From the NCBI GenBank assembly GCA_905250075.1, contig CAJNOP010000008.1, positions 3,854,941 through 3,918,940 of the forward strand: a stretch of 64,000 bases of DNA. The letters run 5' to 3'. Below are positions 10,364 through 23,100 of this stretch, in pieces. The position numbers and the translations under genes were made by a program. This DNA is from Rotaria sp. Silwood1 (lineage: Eukaryota; Rotifera; Eurotatoria; Philodinida; Philodinidae). The first letter of the stretch is position 1, and each line of letters opens with the position of its first letter. Under the pieces are notes generated by a model, which saw only the letters and a program-made list of their open reading frames with translations, ran no database searches and was not told the DNA's origin.

Positions 10364-12149
10364 CTACACTCTAAAAAAAAAGCGTTTTCTCAGAAACCGA
10401 AACCCCTTCGAAAACCCTTTCCAAAACCCTTGAACGTATCCGGAAAGGTTTCCGGACTCATGATAAGTTTCTGAAAATACCTTCAGGGTTTCCGAGTATC
10501 CGGAAACCTATGAGTTTTCGAAATATAGGTCCGGAAACCCTCAATCGTATTCTCAGAAACCCTGGTGCTCTTTTTGAAAACCGAAAGATATCCCCGGAAA
10601 TCTTCTCTGATTTAAAAACCTTCTCGAAAACCTTTGCATTTGCGATATTTTTTTTATCGAAAACCTTTTTGGGTTTCCGAGCATCGAAAACGGTGGAAAC
10701 GTTTCGAAAAAAGAAGCATGGTTTCCGAACATCTATTGGAAACCCTTCAGGGTTTTCGAATTTTCAGAAAACCCTTGCGTTTCCGAAAAAAAGCTCCGGA
10801 AACTTATCCAGTATTCTCAAACATAGAAATAGCATTCGGATGTCTTCTTTTTGATTCTAATGTTACGATCGCTATTTTAGAAGTCTAGGAATTGCACGAC
10901 ATGCCTGATATAAACCTTATTCAGTTTATGTAGAATTGTTGTGTAATAGCATTAGAACTCTGAGAATTCAAAAGAAAATACATTGTTCCTGAGAAAATTT
11001 TGACTTCTTATTACATCTTTCAATACCTAAAAACTTGAATGGATTACGACAAATTTTTCTGTGGGATCGAAGAGCTGCATTAAATCGCTAGATGAATCAA
11101 AGAATGCGGTCTTTCTCCTTCTTCATTCATTTATGTTTCATCCAAGTACAGGCATTATCATCCTTATCAACAGATTGCAACAGAATATAGTGCAAGTTTC
11201 AGCCGTTTGAAGATCCTTTCAACCAAATTATACAGAAGATTGATAGGAGAGGAATGATGGAAAACATGAAGAAATCTTCATTTGCGAGAGAATGTAACGG
11301 TGATACTAGATGTCTCGGAGTGTTTGCAACATAATTTATTCTCCATATATCTCCACAAATGTACATGATAAAATCTTAAATTTTCTCAAATTATACGTCG
11401 TGATATTCTGTACGATAGTCAAAATACAAGATCCTCTTGGTTTGTGCTAATAAATTTAGAGTAAGCCAAAAAAAAAGATGTATCAGATGTGGTAGTTTCG
11501 CACTTTCATACCGATTTAAGCACTTTAAAAAAAACACATTTACTATCCAAATCAAATCATATGCACAAAAACTCATTTCTGAATACCATCATCTCAATAA
11601 AGTGAGCATTTTCAGTTCGAAAATAGTCGGAAAAAATGAAAGGTCTGCGAAATGTGATTGTTGTTTAGATGAAGAGAAAAAACAAATTCTGGACAGTGAG
11701 ACACTATAAATTCTCATACGCTTTACCTTTTAGCTCGCTCCAAATCTATTAGCACAAGTCACAAGAATTTCTGCGTTCACCCTATTAGAGAGAATGCCAT
11801 GAGCTATCGTTTCAAAAATAAGTTGATGTTTTCATGAGTCGTCTGTTTGAAGACAAACAAAATAAAATATCTTGGAAGCTTTCTAAGAAAAACGGTAGAT
11901 ATGTATTTCTTCACACCGCAAGATGCAGTTTTTCCAACTGATCCGGTTAATAATCCGAAAAAAGCGAACACGAAAACTGCAGTTCACCGGTAACAAAACT
12001 AAAGACACCAACATTCTGCCTTCGACACCAATACGGAAACCAGAAGTCAGACTGCATTAAAGACTTTGACTTCAATACGCAAAAAACTTTCACCACTATA
12101 GGACTCCCTTGACTTGATGACTCTGAGTTCGACAGAACATAAGATCTCA

Positions 12150-12780
12150 TGACATTACTAACTTCCTAGCACTGGCTTTGAGAGACATGAAGACTTGAAA
12201 TCTTTAACTGACTTCATGACGATAGCTTTGAGAGATGTCAAGACTCTAACAAACAAGACTGATTTTACGACTCTTAGTCAAAAAAACATACAAACTCGAT
12301 GACTAAGACTGACTTTGTGATTATGACTTTCATATACAGAAAGAAAGCAGGACTAAGACTAACTTTTTCACTCAGTCTTTCGCACGAAGACATAAAGACT
12401 ATAGCAATAAGACTGACAGAACGACATCTATTTTCCGAGACATGAAGACTCCAGAATTCAGACGAAATAAATGACATTCTATTTAGAAGATGTCGAACTT
12501 CCACTAATTTAGGGGGCTTCATGACCGTGAATCTGAACAACGAGAACACTGGAGGGATCTCATTAAGTTCATCTCTCCGTCTTTCAAAAGATTTACCATT
12601 TTGACTCACATCATGTTTAACTCCTAGACAGATTTCAAAATATTAGGACTACAACGGACAATATGACTCTGGAAATAACATTCGTCTACACTACGACACT
12701 ATCACCAGTTCCATGACACTCACTTTAACAGACATGAACAATCAAGAACTTTGACGAAATTCATGAGTTTACATTAAGGA
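12150..12780. repeat. Degenerate tandem repeat, unit about 50-55 bp
   Basis: Units share GAGACATGAAGACT followed by ACTGACTT-type segments; recognisable starts occur near 12180, 12230, 12285 and 12430. Copies differ strongly from each other. The array lies inside the larger TIR-bounded element. Confidence 0.45.
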
Positions 12781-12929
12781 GCTATTCCACTCTATTTATA
12801 CTACGGCCACATCTTCACAAATATCAAACTCAAATCGACATGTAGGAGTCAAATTACGAAGTTACAATCACTCGACACATATAGATTACCGACTTACACC
12901 AACACGATGCTATAAGGGGTTACAATAAC

Positions 12930-14200
12930 GGGATACAATAACGCATTAGATATAGAATAAGGAGCCAAATAAAGGGGATATATGTATTCCACAGAATCAG
13001 CGGACAGATATACATTAAGCACTTAGATTACGCGCTACAATGAGGCAATAGAATAAGGGCTAAGAATAAGCGGAAAGATATACATTAAGGGCATAGATCA
13101 GGGATTAGCATAAGCGGTTAGATTAAGGAGTTAGATTGACAGAATAGAATCAGCGGTCAGATTTAGGGATAGAATAAGGGTTAGATTAAAGGATACAATA
13201 AGGGGTTAGATTAAAGGGATAGAATAAGGGGATAGATTCAAGGGCTAGAATAAGAGTTAGATTAAGGGATAGAATAAGACGTTAGATTAAGGTGATAGAT
13301 TAAGGTGTTAGAATAAGGGGTTAGGTTAAAGGGTTAGAATAAAGGGATAGATTAAGGATAGAATAAGGGGATAGAATAATGGTTAGATTAAGGGATAAAA
13401 TAAGGGGATAGATTAAGGGGATACAATAAGGGGATAGAATAAGAGGATAGAATAAGGGGTTAAACAAGGGGTTGGATTAAGGTTATAGATTAAGGGGATA
13501 GGATAAGGTGATATATATAGATTAAGGAGTTAGAATAAGGGGTGAGATTAAGGGGTTAGATTAAGGAATAGAATAAGGGGATAGAATAAGGGTTAGATTT
13601 AGGGGATAGAATAAGGAGATATGTATAGTTTAAGGAGTTAGAATAAGAGTTTAGAATAAGGGGTTAGATTAAAAGCATAGAATAAAGGGATAGAATAAGA
13701 GTTAGATTAAGGGATAGATTAAGGAATAGAATAAGGGTTGGATTAAGGGATAGAATAAGGGGATATATATAGATTAAGGAATTAGAATAAGGGGTCAGAT
13801 TAAACGGATAGAATAAGGGGATAGATTAAGGATTAGATTAAGGGGTTAGATTAAGGGGATAGAATAAGGGGTTAGAATAAGGGGATAGAATAAAGGGTTA
13901 GATTAAAGGGATAGGATAAGGGGATAGATTAAGGGGACAGAATAAGCGGATATATATAGATTAATGAGATAGAATAAGGGGATAGATTAAGGTCATAGAT
14001 TAAGGAGATAGAATAAGGGGTTAGATTAAGGTGATAGATTCAGGAGATATATATAGATTAAGGGATTAGAATAAGGAGTTAGATTAAGGTGATAGATTAA
14101 GGAGATAGAATAAGGGGCTATATATAGATTAAGGAGTTAGAATAAGGGGTTAGATTAATGGGATAGATATAGATTAAAGTGTTAGAATAAGGCGGGAGAT
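12930..14200. repeat. G-rich minisatellite, unit about 13 bp
   Basis: About 1.2 kb is built of variants of GGGATAGAATAAG and GGGTTAGATTAAG. The plus strand is almost free of cytosine and has regularly spaced GGGG runs. The array occupies the right half of the TIR-bounded element and ends close to its right subterminal repeats. Confidence 0.85.
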
Positions 14201-14427
14201 ATAGGTCAGTGAATCGTTTTGTAAGTAGCTGTGGAAAACCTATACAAGATTTTCCAAGTCTCGGAAACCTCAACTGGGTTTCTGGGCCCTGAGGTTTTTT
14301 GATTGCGTTGAAGCGTTTCCGAGAGCTCGGAAACCCTTTCCAGGAAACCTATAAAGGGTTTCATATAGTGACAAACCCGGAAACCCTCTATAGGTTTCCA
14401 AGAGTACCTTTTTTTTTTAGAGTGTAG

Positions 14428-14797
14428 CGCGTTGTGTACGTCTCTTACGTGTGTAACGACGAGTTTGATAAAATACACTGGTTGACAATATACATTTGCA
14501 TCATATAATTAAGAGTAGTTTTTAATATTGATTGTTGTAATAGACATGCAAATTCATAGAACTATCTCTATTATCATCATATGTGTTTTTAATTTAAAAA
14601 AAAAACAAATGAAAAAAATGAGAACAATCATGCAATAGTGATTAATATGAAAGAAATGATTTTACATAAGAAAATGTATGTAAAAAATAGGTTAACGTAT
14701 AAGAATTTTATTCCTAATTATGGTTAAAATGAAAATTATAAATTCACCTCAATAATCAAAATAGTTTTCGTATTTAAGACTAAGAATATAGTTCAAG
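14428..14797. other. Intergenic, no gene seen
   Basis: AT-rich sequence between the right end of the large repeat element and the stop codon of the minus-strand glycoprotein gene. It probably includes that gene's 3'-UTR. Confidence 0.5.
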
Positions 14798-17700
14798 TTA
14801 ATTCAACAAAATAGTAAAAACTGTTGCAATAATCGAACGATGAATATTCAGGAAATTTATGACGATTGAGAACGGTTTTTTTGGAAGCTTGATCACAGCT
14901 ACTTCAGTAAAAACTTTGATTTTGTTACTTGCCGAAAACGTATCAGGCTTAGGGTGAGTTACGATTGGCTGTACTTTGAAAGTTGACCTTCTCAACATCT
15001 GGACGTTAATACTATTAATGCCTAATGATCGTGATCGTTGATTGATAGATGAATTAAGATAATTGCTTTTCGGTTGTCTATTATTGATATGTATGACTTC
15101 AACATTACCACTTTTAGTGGTTGAAGGTATCTTAAAGTTTTGTGGATTTTTCTCGTGATCGTGCAATTTACCATCGATACTTTTGTTTAATTGACTTCCA
15201 GCAGTGTTTCTGCGCGGTAATTTAGTGACTGTAACATTAGTACTTGTGAATGTTGATATTGATGCAACTCGTAACTCTTGTAGAGGAATAGCTTCGGTAT
15301 TGGTTTCTTGTTTGATTCATTTGTTACGTATTGAACCTTCACTGTGGAAGGCTGAGCAGCTCGTTTGACGTTATTCATATCCTCGGTTGTTTGTTCCTTT
15401 GGTGCATTTTTAACATTAAGTGGATATTGAGTATTACTTTTTCGTACCATACTGACATGATCTGCATTCTTTAGAGGAGTAGTTGTTGTTCGCATGTTTT
15501 CATTTATTTTTGTTAGTGAGAACGAAGTTTTTGGTCTGTCATTATCATTGAGTATATGATAGACATGATAGTTTTTATTTGGTTTACTTATGTGGAAGCT
15601 TCGATCAAGTTCTGGCCAGGCATATGTCAATTTTTTCGTACTTGATAGTAGATGTTGGTATTGTTGTGTACCATCGTCTCTTTTCTTTCGTGGACGATGT
15701 CGTGCAGCAGGTATCCTATGAATAGATAAGATGTATGTTGAATTTTGATTTAGTGTCCTGTTGAATATTTTTGTTTTATTTATTTCAGGCAAGACTTACC
15801 AAAGAAAACGATATAAACAACAACAACAGCAACATATAGCCAGCAGTAGAACCAATAATGACAATCCCAAAATCAGTAGCTAATTTATAGAATTTCCTAT
15901 TTGACAAATGGTAATTTATATACGAATTTAATGTCTCAGAAAAGATTAAATGAACATGTTATTTTTGTTGAAAAATAACAAAATGACAAGAGCCGAGTTT
16001 TCGCAAAGAAGACTGATATCTAAATTGAACTTGTCTTCAATTGTTGAAAACTTCAAATTCATAAGGATTTGTTCTATTGTCTTAATCCAGTATAGCTTTT
16101 AATTCTTTCGAACTCATGTGTACAAGTCAAGCTAATTCATAAGATCAGAGTAGCTTCAATAGACAAAAAGATAAACGTTTTGTTCTTTAGCAATCCTGAA
16201 AATTTTCGGTGATCGGAAGATGATCATAACACATGTTTAGATTTCATGCAAATAGTTGACACATGTTCATAGGCCCTACTTGGATGTTTGGTCGTTGTTA
16301 CTGTAATCCTATAATATAAAATTAAACAGTTTCATTTCATCTTTTTAGAACGACAAAACAAACGAAAATAAACTCTCCAACTGATATCAATTATTTCTGT
16401 AATTCCATTCAAATCCAGACCTTTGAAACGAACTTTTGAGATTTTCACAAAATTGTGCAATGTGTGCGTCCACGTTTCTACATGCAATAATTATTGGAAA
16501 CTTGAAAAGTGATTGAGAATGTTTATTATTAAATCGACTTTCTCATTACATTGAAATGTTTTCGGTTACTACTTACGTTGTTGTGGTAGATTCAGTGGTA
16601 GTTGTAGTCGTTGTTGTTGGCGCACAAAGCGCAAGCGATGTTACTACATTGAATGTGATGCAATGCTCTGCTGATTGTACATGTTCTCTAGTTAACCGAA
16701 TAAAGACATGATACATAGGACAAAGAGTAGCAAAACAAAAACTTTACTCAGCAAAGACAATCATGCACAATTCTTGTAATCCAATTTGATTAGTTTGTGG
16801 TGCCCAGGTGAAATTTACATAGGATAATGATGAATTTGACGCTGATTTCATCAGATTTCCAACTACCATAGCATATATTCCACTTGTGAAGACGAATTCT
16901 GCAATATCAACATCGTTTGGATCACATATCGTCATCGCATAGATACTAAAGCTCTTCGGAATACCAATAAGAACTTCCGTACTATCCACAAATGACATAA
17001 TAACGGGTGATTTCTGACAGAATGGCTGTGGCATAACGTAAATTAAAAATTGAACTGGTACGGATCTCATTGGAGTATTACTTGATTCATTGATAAAATC
17101 TTCTACCTACATATATAATCGAAAAGAATTTAGTTGACCTTGAAATATCAAATTCTTAAAAAGAAAGTAATTAATGATTTTTTTATTTTTCAATTCAGAG
17201 AAACTTCTGCTTTGCAACTCCCATGTGAGTCTAATTGAATGATTCGTCAGTCAATTTGATCAACGTTCTAAACTCTTTTACGTCTCTTGTTTCATTAAAA
17301 ATAATAGTTCATGAAAGATTTGCTATGTCCAATTATTTAGAAAATTCTTGTAGATATGCTACAACATCTTCTAGAGCGATCGTCAAATTTTAATTCCTTT
17401 GGATCAAGTGTAATGTAGTATCGAATAATACAGTTTGAAATTCAGATAAAGATATATTTAAAAAGGAATGTCCATAGTCAAGGTGCTTCTTCTCTTATAA
17501 TCAATTTCGAGTTAGCAACATTCAAACCGCATGATAATTTTTCAGGATATGTTCGGGATGTGATAGAAAGTATATGATAAACTTTTCAGGCCAATATCAT
17601 CTTGTTTTCATGTGATATTCATCAACTTAGGATTAAAAAATAGTTAAATTAGCAACGCAAAACTCTTCGGGTGCTTTCATTGTAGATATTTAATACTTTC

Positions 17701-19426
17701 TGTCTTTGAAACAGTATGTCAGGCAACAAAGACTGCAAGAAGTGTTTCTTTTAAATTCTTACGTTTTTGTTGAAGACAAAGAGCGATAAGTCCAATGCCA
17801 CCAAAAAAAGTCTCAGAAAATGGTTAAGATGTTAATTTCTTAAAAATTTTTCATGGTATTTGACTTGACACCGTTAGCTTTCAAGAAAAAAGGAAGAATA
17901 TTAAAAAAGAGTCTTCTTTCAAATTCTGTAGTCTGACGTGCTCTTTCAAAGAAAAGAAAAATAAAATATACAGAATGAGACACACCAACGATTTTAGGTT
18001 ACCAAATTTGAACTATTTTTGGGAACATTCTTTGATGAATGTCTCAGGAAAATATCATTGTATCGGCCTGACAATTTCATCATATTCTGACTACTACACC
18101 TACAATGTATCTTCAAATGGACATGCGATTTGAAGGATTCTAGTTCAAAACTGATTTTGAGCTGAAGCGTCTCATTTATACATCCCATTTCAAATAATAA
18201 AAAAAGAATTTCTGACTCGATAGAGGTTCTGAAGGATTTGTCGGTTGGGACAAGGTTTCAAAATAATGATTGGCTCATTTACGATGAAGCAATGATTTCC
18301 ATGTTGAATATTCATAGATTGAACTAGTTTTTGAAATGAGTTAAGTTTTGCTTTTAAATAATTGGCTTACTTGAACAGCAACTGCATACCAAGTATCAGG
18401 CACCAGTCCTATGAACGACAGAGTACAATTGAACAACGTCGTACCATTTGGTAAACTGTTTGGATAATAAATCCCACCACATTCATCAATGGCTTGTCGG
18501 CTGCCATACGATAGTGTTGATGCTATTGCTCCAGGAGTCTCTATAGTAGTCGATATGATAGTATATGATAATGGAGAGCACGTGTACTTTGTAGAACAAC
18601 TTTAACCAGTACAAGTAGTCCCGATACAAGCAGAATAACTGCAAGGACAGTATCTTGCACACGACCTATCACAGTTAGCACAGATATCTCCATCTCTTTT
18701 CTTCCTGGTATGAACAGTTTCTGTATCTATGAACAAATTTTTGTAGAGATGTTCAAAAGATTCATACTGTCCATATTTGTCTACAATTGATCGTCTTCGT
18801 CGATTAACTCCTGGCGTGTATATTGACCATCGACAAAGTACATCATCTGCTGCATTGGGATCGGAAGCGGGGATTCGAATCTGAGTAGATGTATTCACAA
18901 TAGCATATTGTGGAGAAACAACGCTTGCTACTGGTGGAGTATTAATGAAACAATCATCTCGAAATCGAAGATCAATGAAAGTTGTCATTGACCATTGAAG
19001 ACCACTTTGGGGTGGATAATTCAGTCCTACCCAAGCACTTCTCATATATGATAAGTAAACATGTGCATTAGTTGACAATGTAATATTCACTGATCGTTCA
19101 CTTGTCATCATACCTAATGACGAACTAGCTGATATACAGTCGGTTAAAATATTAACTGGTTTAATTGAATAGCCTCTATCAGTGGAACAATCAGCTGTGC
19201 ATGTCAAATTAGTATTTGCATTGCTTCGGCCAGTAGTTGAAATCGGTACATCTGTTGCACAGCTTATAGTAAGATACGCCCATGAATACCTCTGTGTGGT
19301 TGTAATTGAAACTGTAGAGAAATTGATAAAGGGATTTATCGGTTCCCATCGAATGGTGCCTTCATTGAAATGTTTTCCAGCGATAAGAATAAGACGATCA
19401 AGTATAGTCAGTATTAAAGTGATCAT
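14798..19426 (-). CDS. Single-pass membrane glycoprotein, unnamed invertebrate family; damaged
   Basis: Proposed exons are 19426-18371, 17106-16748, 16687-16577, 16308-16263, 15879-15800 and 15715-14798. The product starts with a hydrophobic signal peptide, then a Cys-rich, Ser/Thr- and N-glycosylation-rich ectodomain with SDPNAADDVLCRW, IDECGGIYYPNSLPNGTT, VPDTWYAVAVQVEDF and FTWAPQTNQIG. A Thr-rich stalk, a membrane segment LLILGLSLLVLLLAICCCCC and a basic cytoplasmic tail (RHRPRKKRDD) follow. I have seen this ectodomain pattern in invertebrate surface proteins, but no function is known to me. Two lesions are visible: an in-frame TAA at 18604-18602, avoidable only by splicing out a 66-bp segment, and a one-base frame change within about 15316-15187. 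The 1264-bp intron at 18370-17107 holds nothing recognisable. It could be a decaying gene copy. The small 46-bp exon uses a weak GTGTCA donor and is the least certain. Confidence 0.6.
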
Positions 19427-19839
19427 TATGACCTTGTTTTTCTCAAAAAAAAATCAATATCTGAAAAAATTCGTTTAATGTTTGTTTATTTATTGTAGAA
19501 GATATAACAAATATTGATCCCACAATAAATTGACTTCGCGATTTTGGAGAAAAACTATATTAAAATGTTCAGAATGGTTATAAATGTAATCATAAAATGA
19601 ACTCGCCAATATTGAAAATAGTAGTTTTCAAGAAATGATCAAATTGATTTACAAGCCGGTCTCAACGCTATGTACTATCTTCATAGGTTTTCTCGCTCAA
19701 ATTATGATTATTTTATTGAGAGTCTGTTACATTAAAAGAAAAGATATTTTCACTTGAATTTAAAGTGAGAGAAACGTCGCATCATTTAAAATGTTTCAAG
19801 AAAGCTAAATAGGAACAGAAAAAACCCGTTAGTGCAATC

Positions 19840-20130
19840 CTTGCAGGATTAAAATCTGAAACATTATTTAGTCGTAAGTGCTAATTACAAGAAGATTATT
19901 TTATTCTATCGACTCTGAAACACATTTCTCCACTATTATTTTATTTAATCCCCTGATAAAATGCGAAAGTAGCTCGAACATATTAATGGAACATTATTGA
20001 TTGACGTTCTTTGATCGTATATGAACAAGGTATGTCACAATCTGTATTGCGAAGGAAGAGGAGTATTGCTAAGGTAACTATCACAGTCTGTGATACAGAT
20101 GAAGAAAGAGGAAGGCTAGACGTTCCTAAG
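19840..20130. repeat. Dispersed repeat, copy A
   Basis: This stretch aligns by eye with 39550-39860. Shared landmarks in order are GCAGGATTAAAATCTGAAAC (copy B GCAGAATTAAAATGTGAAAC), TAATTACAAGA, CGACATATTTCT-like, a GATCGTATAT motif and GTCTGTGATA with GAAAGAGGA. It is diverged, so an old insertion. No coding frame of note. Confidence 0.5.
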
Positions 20131-23100
20131 ATGTTCCTCATGACTGTGATGAGCTGTTTCTGATGTGTCCGTCAATGTCTGTAGAAGTAGAATGGGTACG
20201 AGTTGCGGAAATTTCTGGGATATGGGTATGAGTGTTATCCTCTTCATACTGACAACTACAACCACACTTATATTGTGCCAGTTCCGATAGTTACCAATCG
20301 AGTTAGTAATAAAATAATTGATTTTAATAGAATGTTGTATATACAATAGATCATACTTGACTCAGACTCATTTTCGGTTATAAATCCATTCGGCGTTTTT
20401 AAAGTCGGCAAAAACCATTGTTGGCGAAAACGGACTAATTACAAATTTCTACTTTAACTTCGATAAAATAAGAACAAAACTCAACTGAAAAGACTTTCTG
20501 AGGTAAAATCATTTTAAAATTTTCTAGTCTTAATAACTTGTATTGAACAAGGAAAGTGTTCCTTCAAAAGCAATCTATTATCTTTAAGGCCCTTATCAAC
20601 TAGTATTCAACCTTAAAATGTAGTGAATAAATATGTGTATTAAGTGAGATTGTAATAGTCATGTATAAAAATAAAAAGTCCATAGTCGTATTGTTTTATT
20701 TGAGGATGGCTTGATCAAGTGTTCATTCAATGTTTTCAACAATCATTGCATCTATTTGTGTGATTGTAATCATACTATCTCATGAATAAAACAAACATGG
20801 TTTCGTTGTTTTCCCTTTGGAAAAAGATGTCATGTTTTTCATCAATATATGTTAACAGAAAGAATGATTACTTACTCATATCTCTATGTAAAATACAACT
20901 AGCAAATTAAGTCAAATACTTTATAGAGTTCTCTATATGCGATCATTCAAAGTAATAAAGGTAATAAATAATTCTTTGATTACTTTCTGATTCGATAATT
21001 AAAAAAACAAAAAAAAAGTGTTTGCATTGGAAGCATATATCTAGCTTTCCCAATGGTCAGCTACATTAGAAAGTCACTATAGATAGAATAATAACTTATT
21101 GTCGATAGACTCAAATATAAAATTATCAAATATCATTTCCTTGAAATGAAGTTTAAGGCATAACATAAACTTATTGTTTCGTAGAAGTATTGATCTCCCT
21201 CACTTTTACTAATTATTTTCTATCTGTTATAGTATTGAAACTTCTAGTTCCAAAGATTCCTCAAAAGTCTTTCGACAAAGTTACCTATATCGATAAACCA
21301 AGTCTAAAGATCATAGAAGGTAATATTCTGTTTGTGACGTTGAAACATTTATAGATGAATAAAAATAATGGATAGAAGCTTATTAAATCATCTTACATAA
21401 AAGTTGCACTAATTAGTTGTCTTTATTTCGTCGACTAGAATCTTGTTCCATCAATTCTAATAGATATGTACAAAAGTCAAAAAAAAACTTAAATAATTTG
21501 CCTATATTCATAAGCATATTTGTCAAGTGAGTTGCATCTGTAGTTGCGTCTCCTTTAAATATAATTACTACTCACGCCATAGAATAATTTAATCTATGAA
21601 AAAAGACTTGTTAATTAAATTCATTGTCAGAAAAAAGAAATTAAAAAAAGTTGCTTATTTCTCTTAGATCTCTTGACTCCTCGAAAAGTATTTCCTTTGA
21701 ATTCATTAAGCAGTGTATTTTTGTCGCATAATAATATATTATATAGCTTCTTTCATCTATAGGCATTAATTGAGTTTGTTTTTCCTGTATGTATAATTCT
21801 GAATAAAATTGATTTAAAAATCAAAAAGACATGACAAAAATGTATGCCATAAAGCTTTCCTATTGGGTAAAGCTCGAAGGAAGGTTAAAAAAACGAGCAG
21901 AAAAGCTTGCATTCATTTTTTCCAATCCACATAAAATACAGATCTCAATCACGAAAGCAGTTGCAAATCGATAGTGTTCGATGAAAACTTTTCATCAGTT
22001 CAATAGACATTGATTAAAAAGTAAAATAAAATGTTGTACTTGGAGTTCAAATGAAATATACTAGCACTTTTGTGTTCACCGCTACGGCTACATTTATTTT
22101 TCTCTTCATAAATACATTCACAGAAATACAAAAAAAAGTTGTCATGTAATCTGTTTTGGTCATTTTTTGAAATTTATAATCATTACTGTGTTATTTCATT
22201 CTATGCTGGTACTTTCGTAATTGAGTTTAGAGTAAAATGCACTGATATGATGATTTGAAAATTACAATGATATAGAAACCCGATCAGTCTTTTAATAATT
22301 TTTCATCCGTTAAGATGAACTTCAATCCATCAACGATCTGTCAACTCAGAGAACTTGACGTATGTAAAAATCGACGGTTTATATTCTAATAATTCAAGGA
22401 CACGGATGCTTTAAATTTTTTTTAGCAGATTCTATCATGCAAATATCATGTTCAATCAAATTATTGGAAAAAACTCGAAAAAAATTTTAAAGAAATCTTA
22501 GAAAAAAAAAATTCGAAGGGACAAAGTCCAAAAAAGTTCGAACATAAAACTCTCGAACTCCGAAGTATCGAGAAAACAAAATCTCGAAGTAAAAAATGTC
22601 AAATAAAATATGACTTCGAATAGTAAATGTTCCGAAAATCAAATCTCGAAAGATGTCTTCTCATTGTATTATTACTTGACTAGTTTAATGTAAACATTCG
22701 TACTGATCTAGAATTTTTCTTCCATTTTTCGTTTGTCCATCTCTTAAGAACCTGGATGTGTGAAGAGGCTATCCAAATTTACACCCACACCCACTCTGAA
22801 CGCACTTGACCATAGGGAGCGTACAGACAAAAGCTCTATTAGAATGCGTTCTCTAACAGATATATTATCAATATCTATCTCGAGATGTTTCATGTTCGAT
22901 AAAAATCTTGATAAATTGGTTTTTTAGAGGCTTGAAGAAGTTATCAAGTAGTTTTATATTTGTTGTGATAGAACCGAAAACAGAGCAATATGTTTTTAAA
23001 AGTCGCTTGATATACTATTAGCAAGAAGAATTGGAAAAAAAAATGTCACACTTACGATCAATATAAAACCTAATCAAATGTTTTCTGTATAAACAATAGA

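Larger units (their letters stand above)
10364..14427. mobile_element. 4.06-kb putative non-autonomous DNA element with TIRs
   Basis: The ends are inverted copies: CTACACTCTAAAAAAAAA at the left and its complement ending TTTAGAGTGTAG at the right. If the outer TA is the target duplication, the element proper starts CACTCTAAA, a Tc1/mariner-like arrangement. Just inside both ends lie many short GAAACCC/GGGTTTC motifs (about 10380-10830 and 14220-14410), typical of subterminal transposase-binding repeats. The middle carries two tandem arrays listed separately and no recognisable transposase. Reading frames in the left arm (10510-10888) come from the repeats and look non-coding. The TA duplication is minimal, so family assignment is uncertain. 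Confidence 0.6.

Noticed and set aside
10510-10888. Two overlapping frames of 114 and 84 codons in the left arm of the large element
   Set aside because: They arise from repeated GAAACCC/TTTCGAAA motifs with few stops; the proteins are repetitive and overlap in different frames.
22490-22650. Cluster of TTCGAA/TCTCGAA motifs
   Set aside because: Irregular spacing and no ends; it may be a degenerate repeat but I cannot define a unit.
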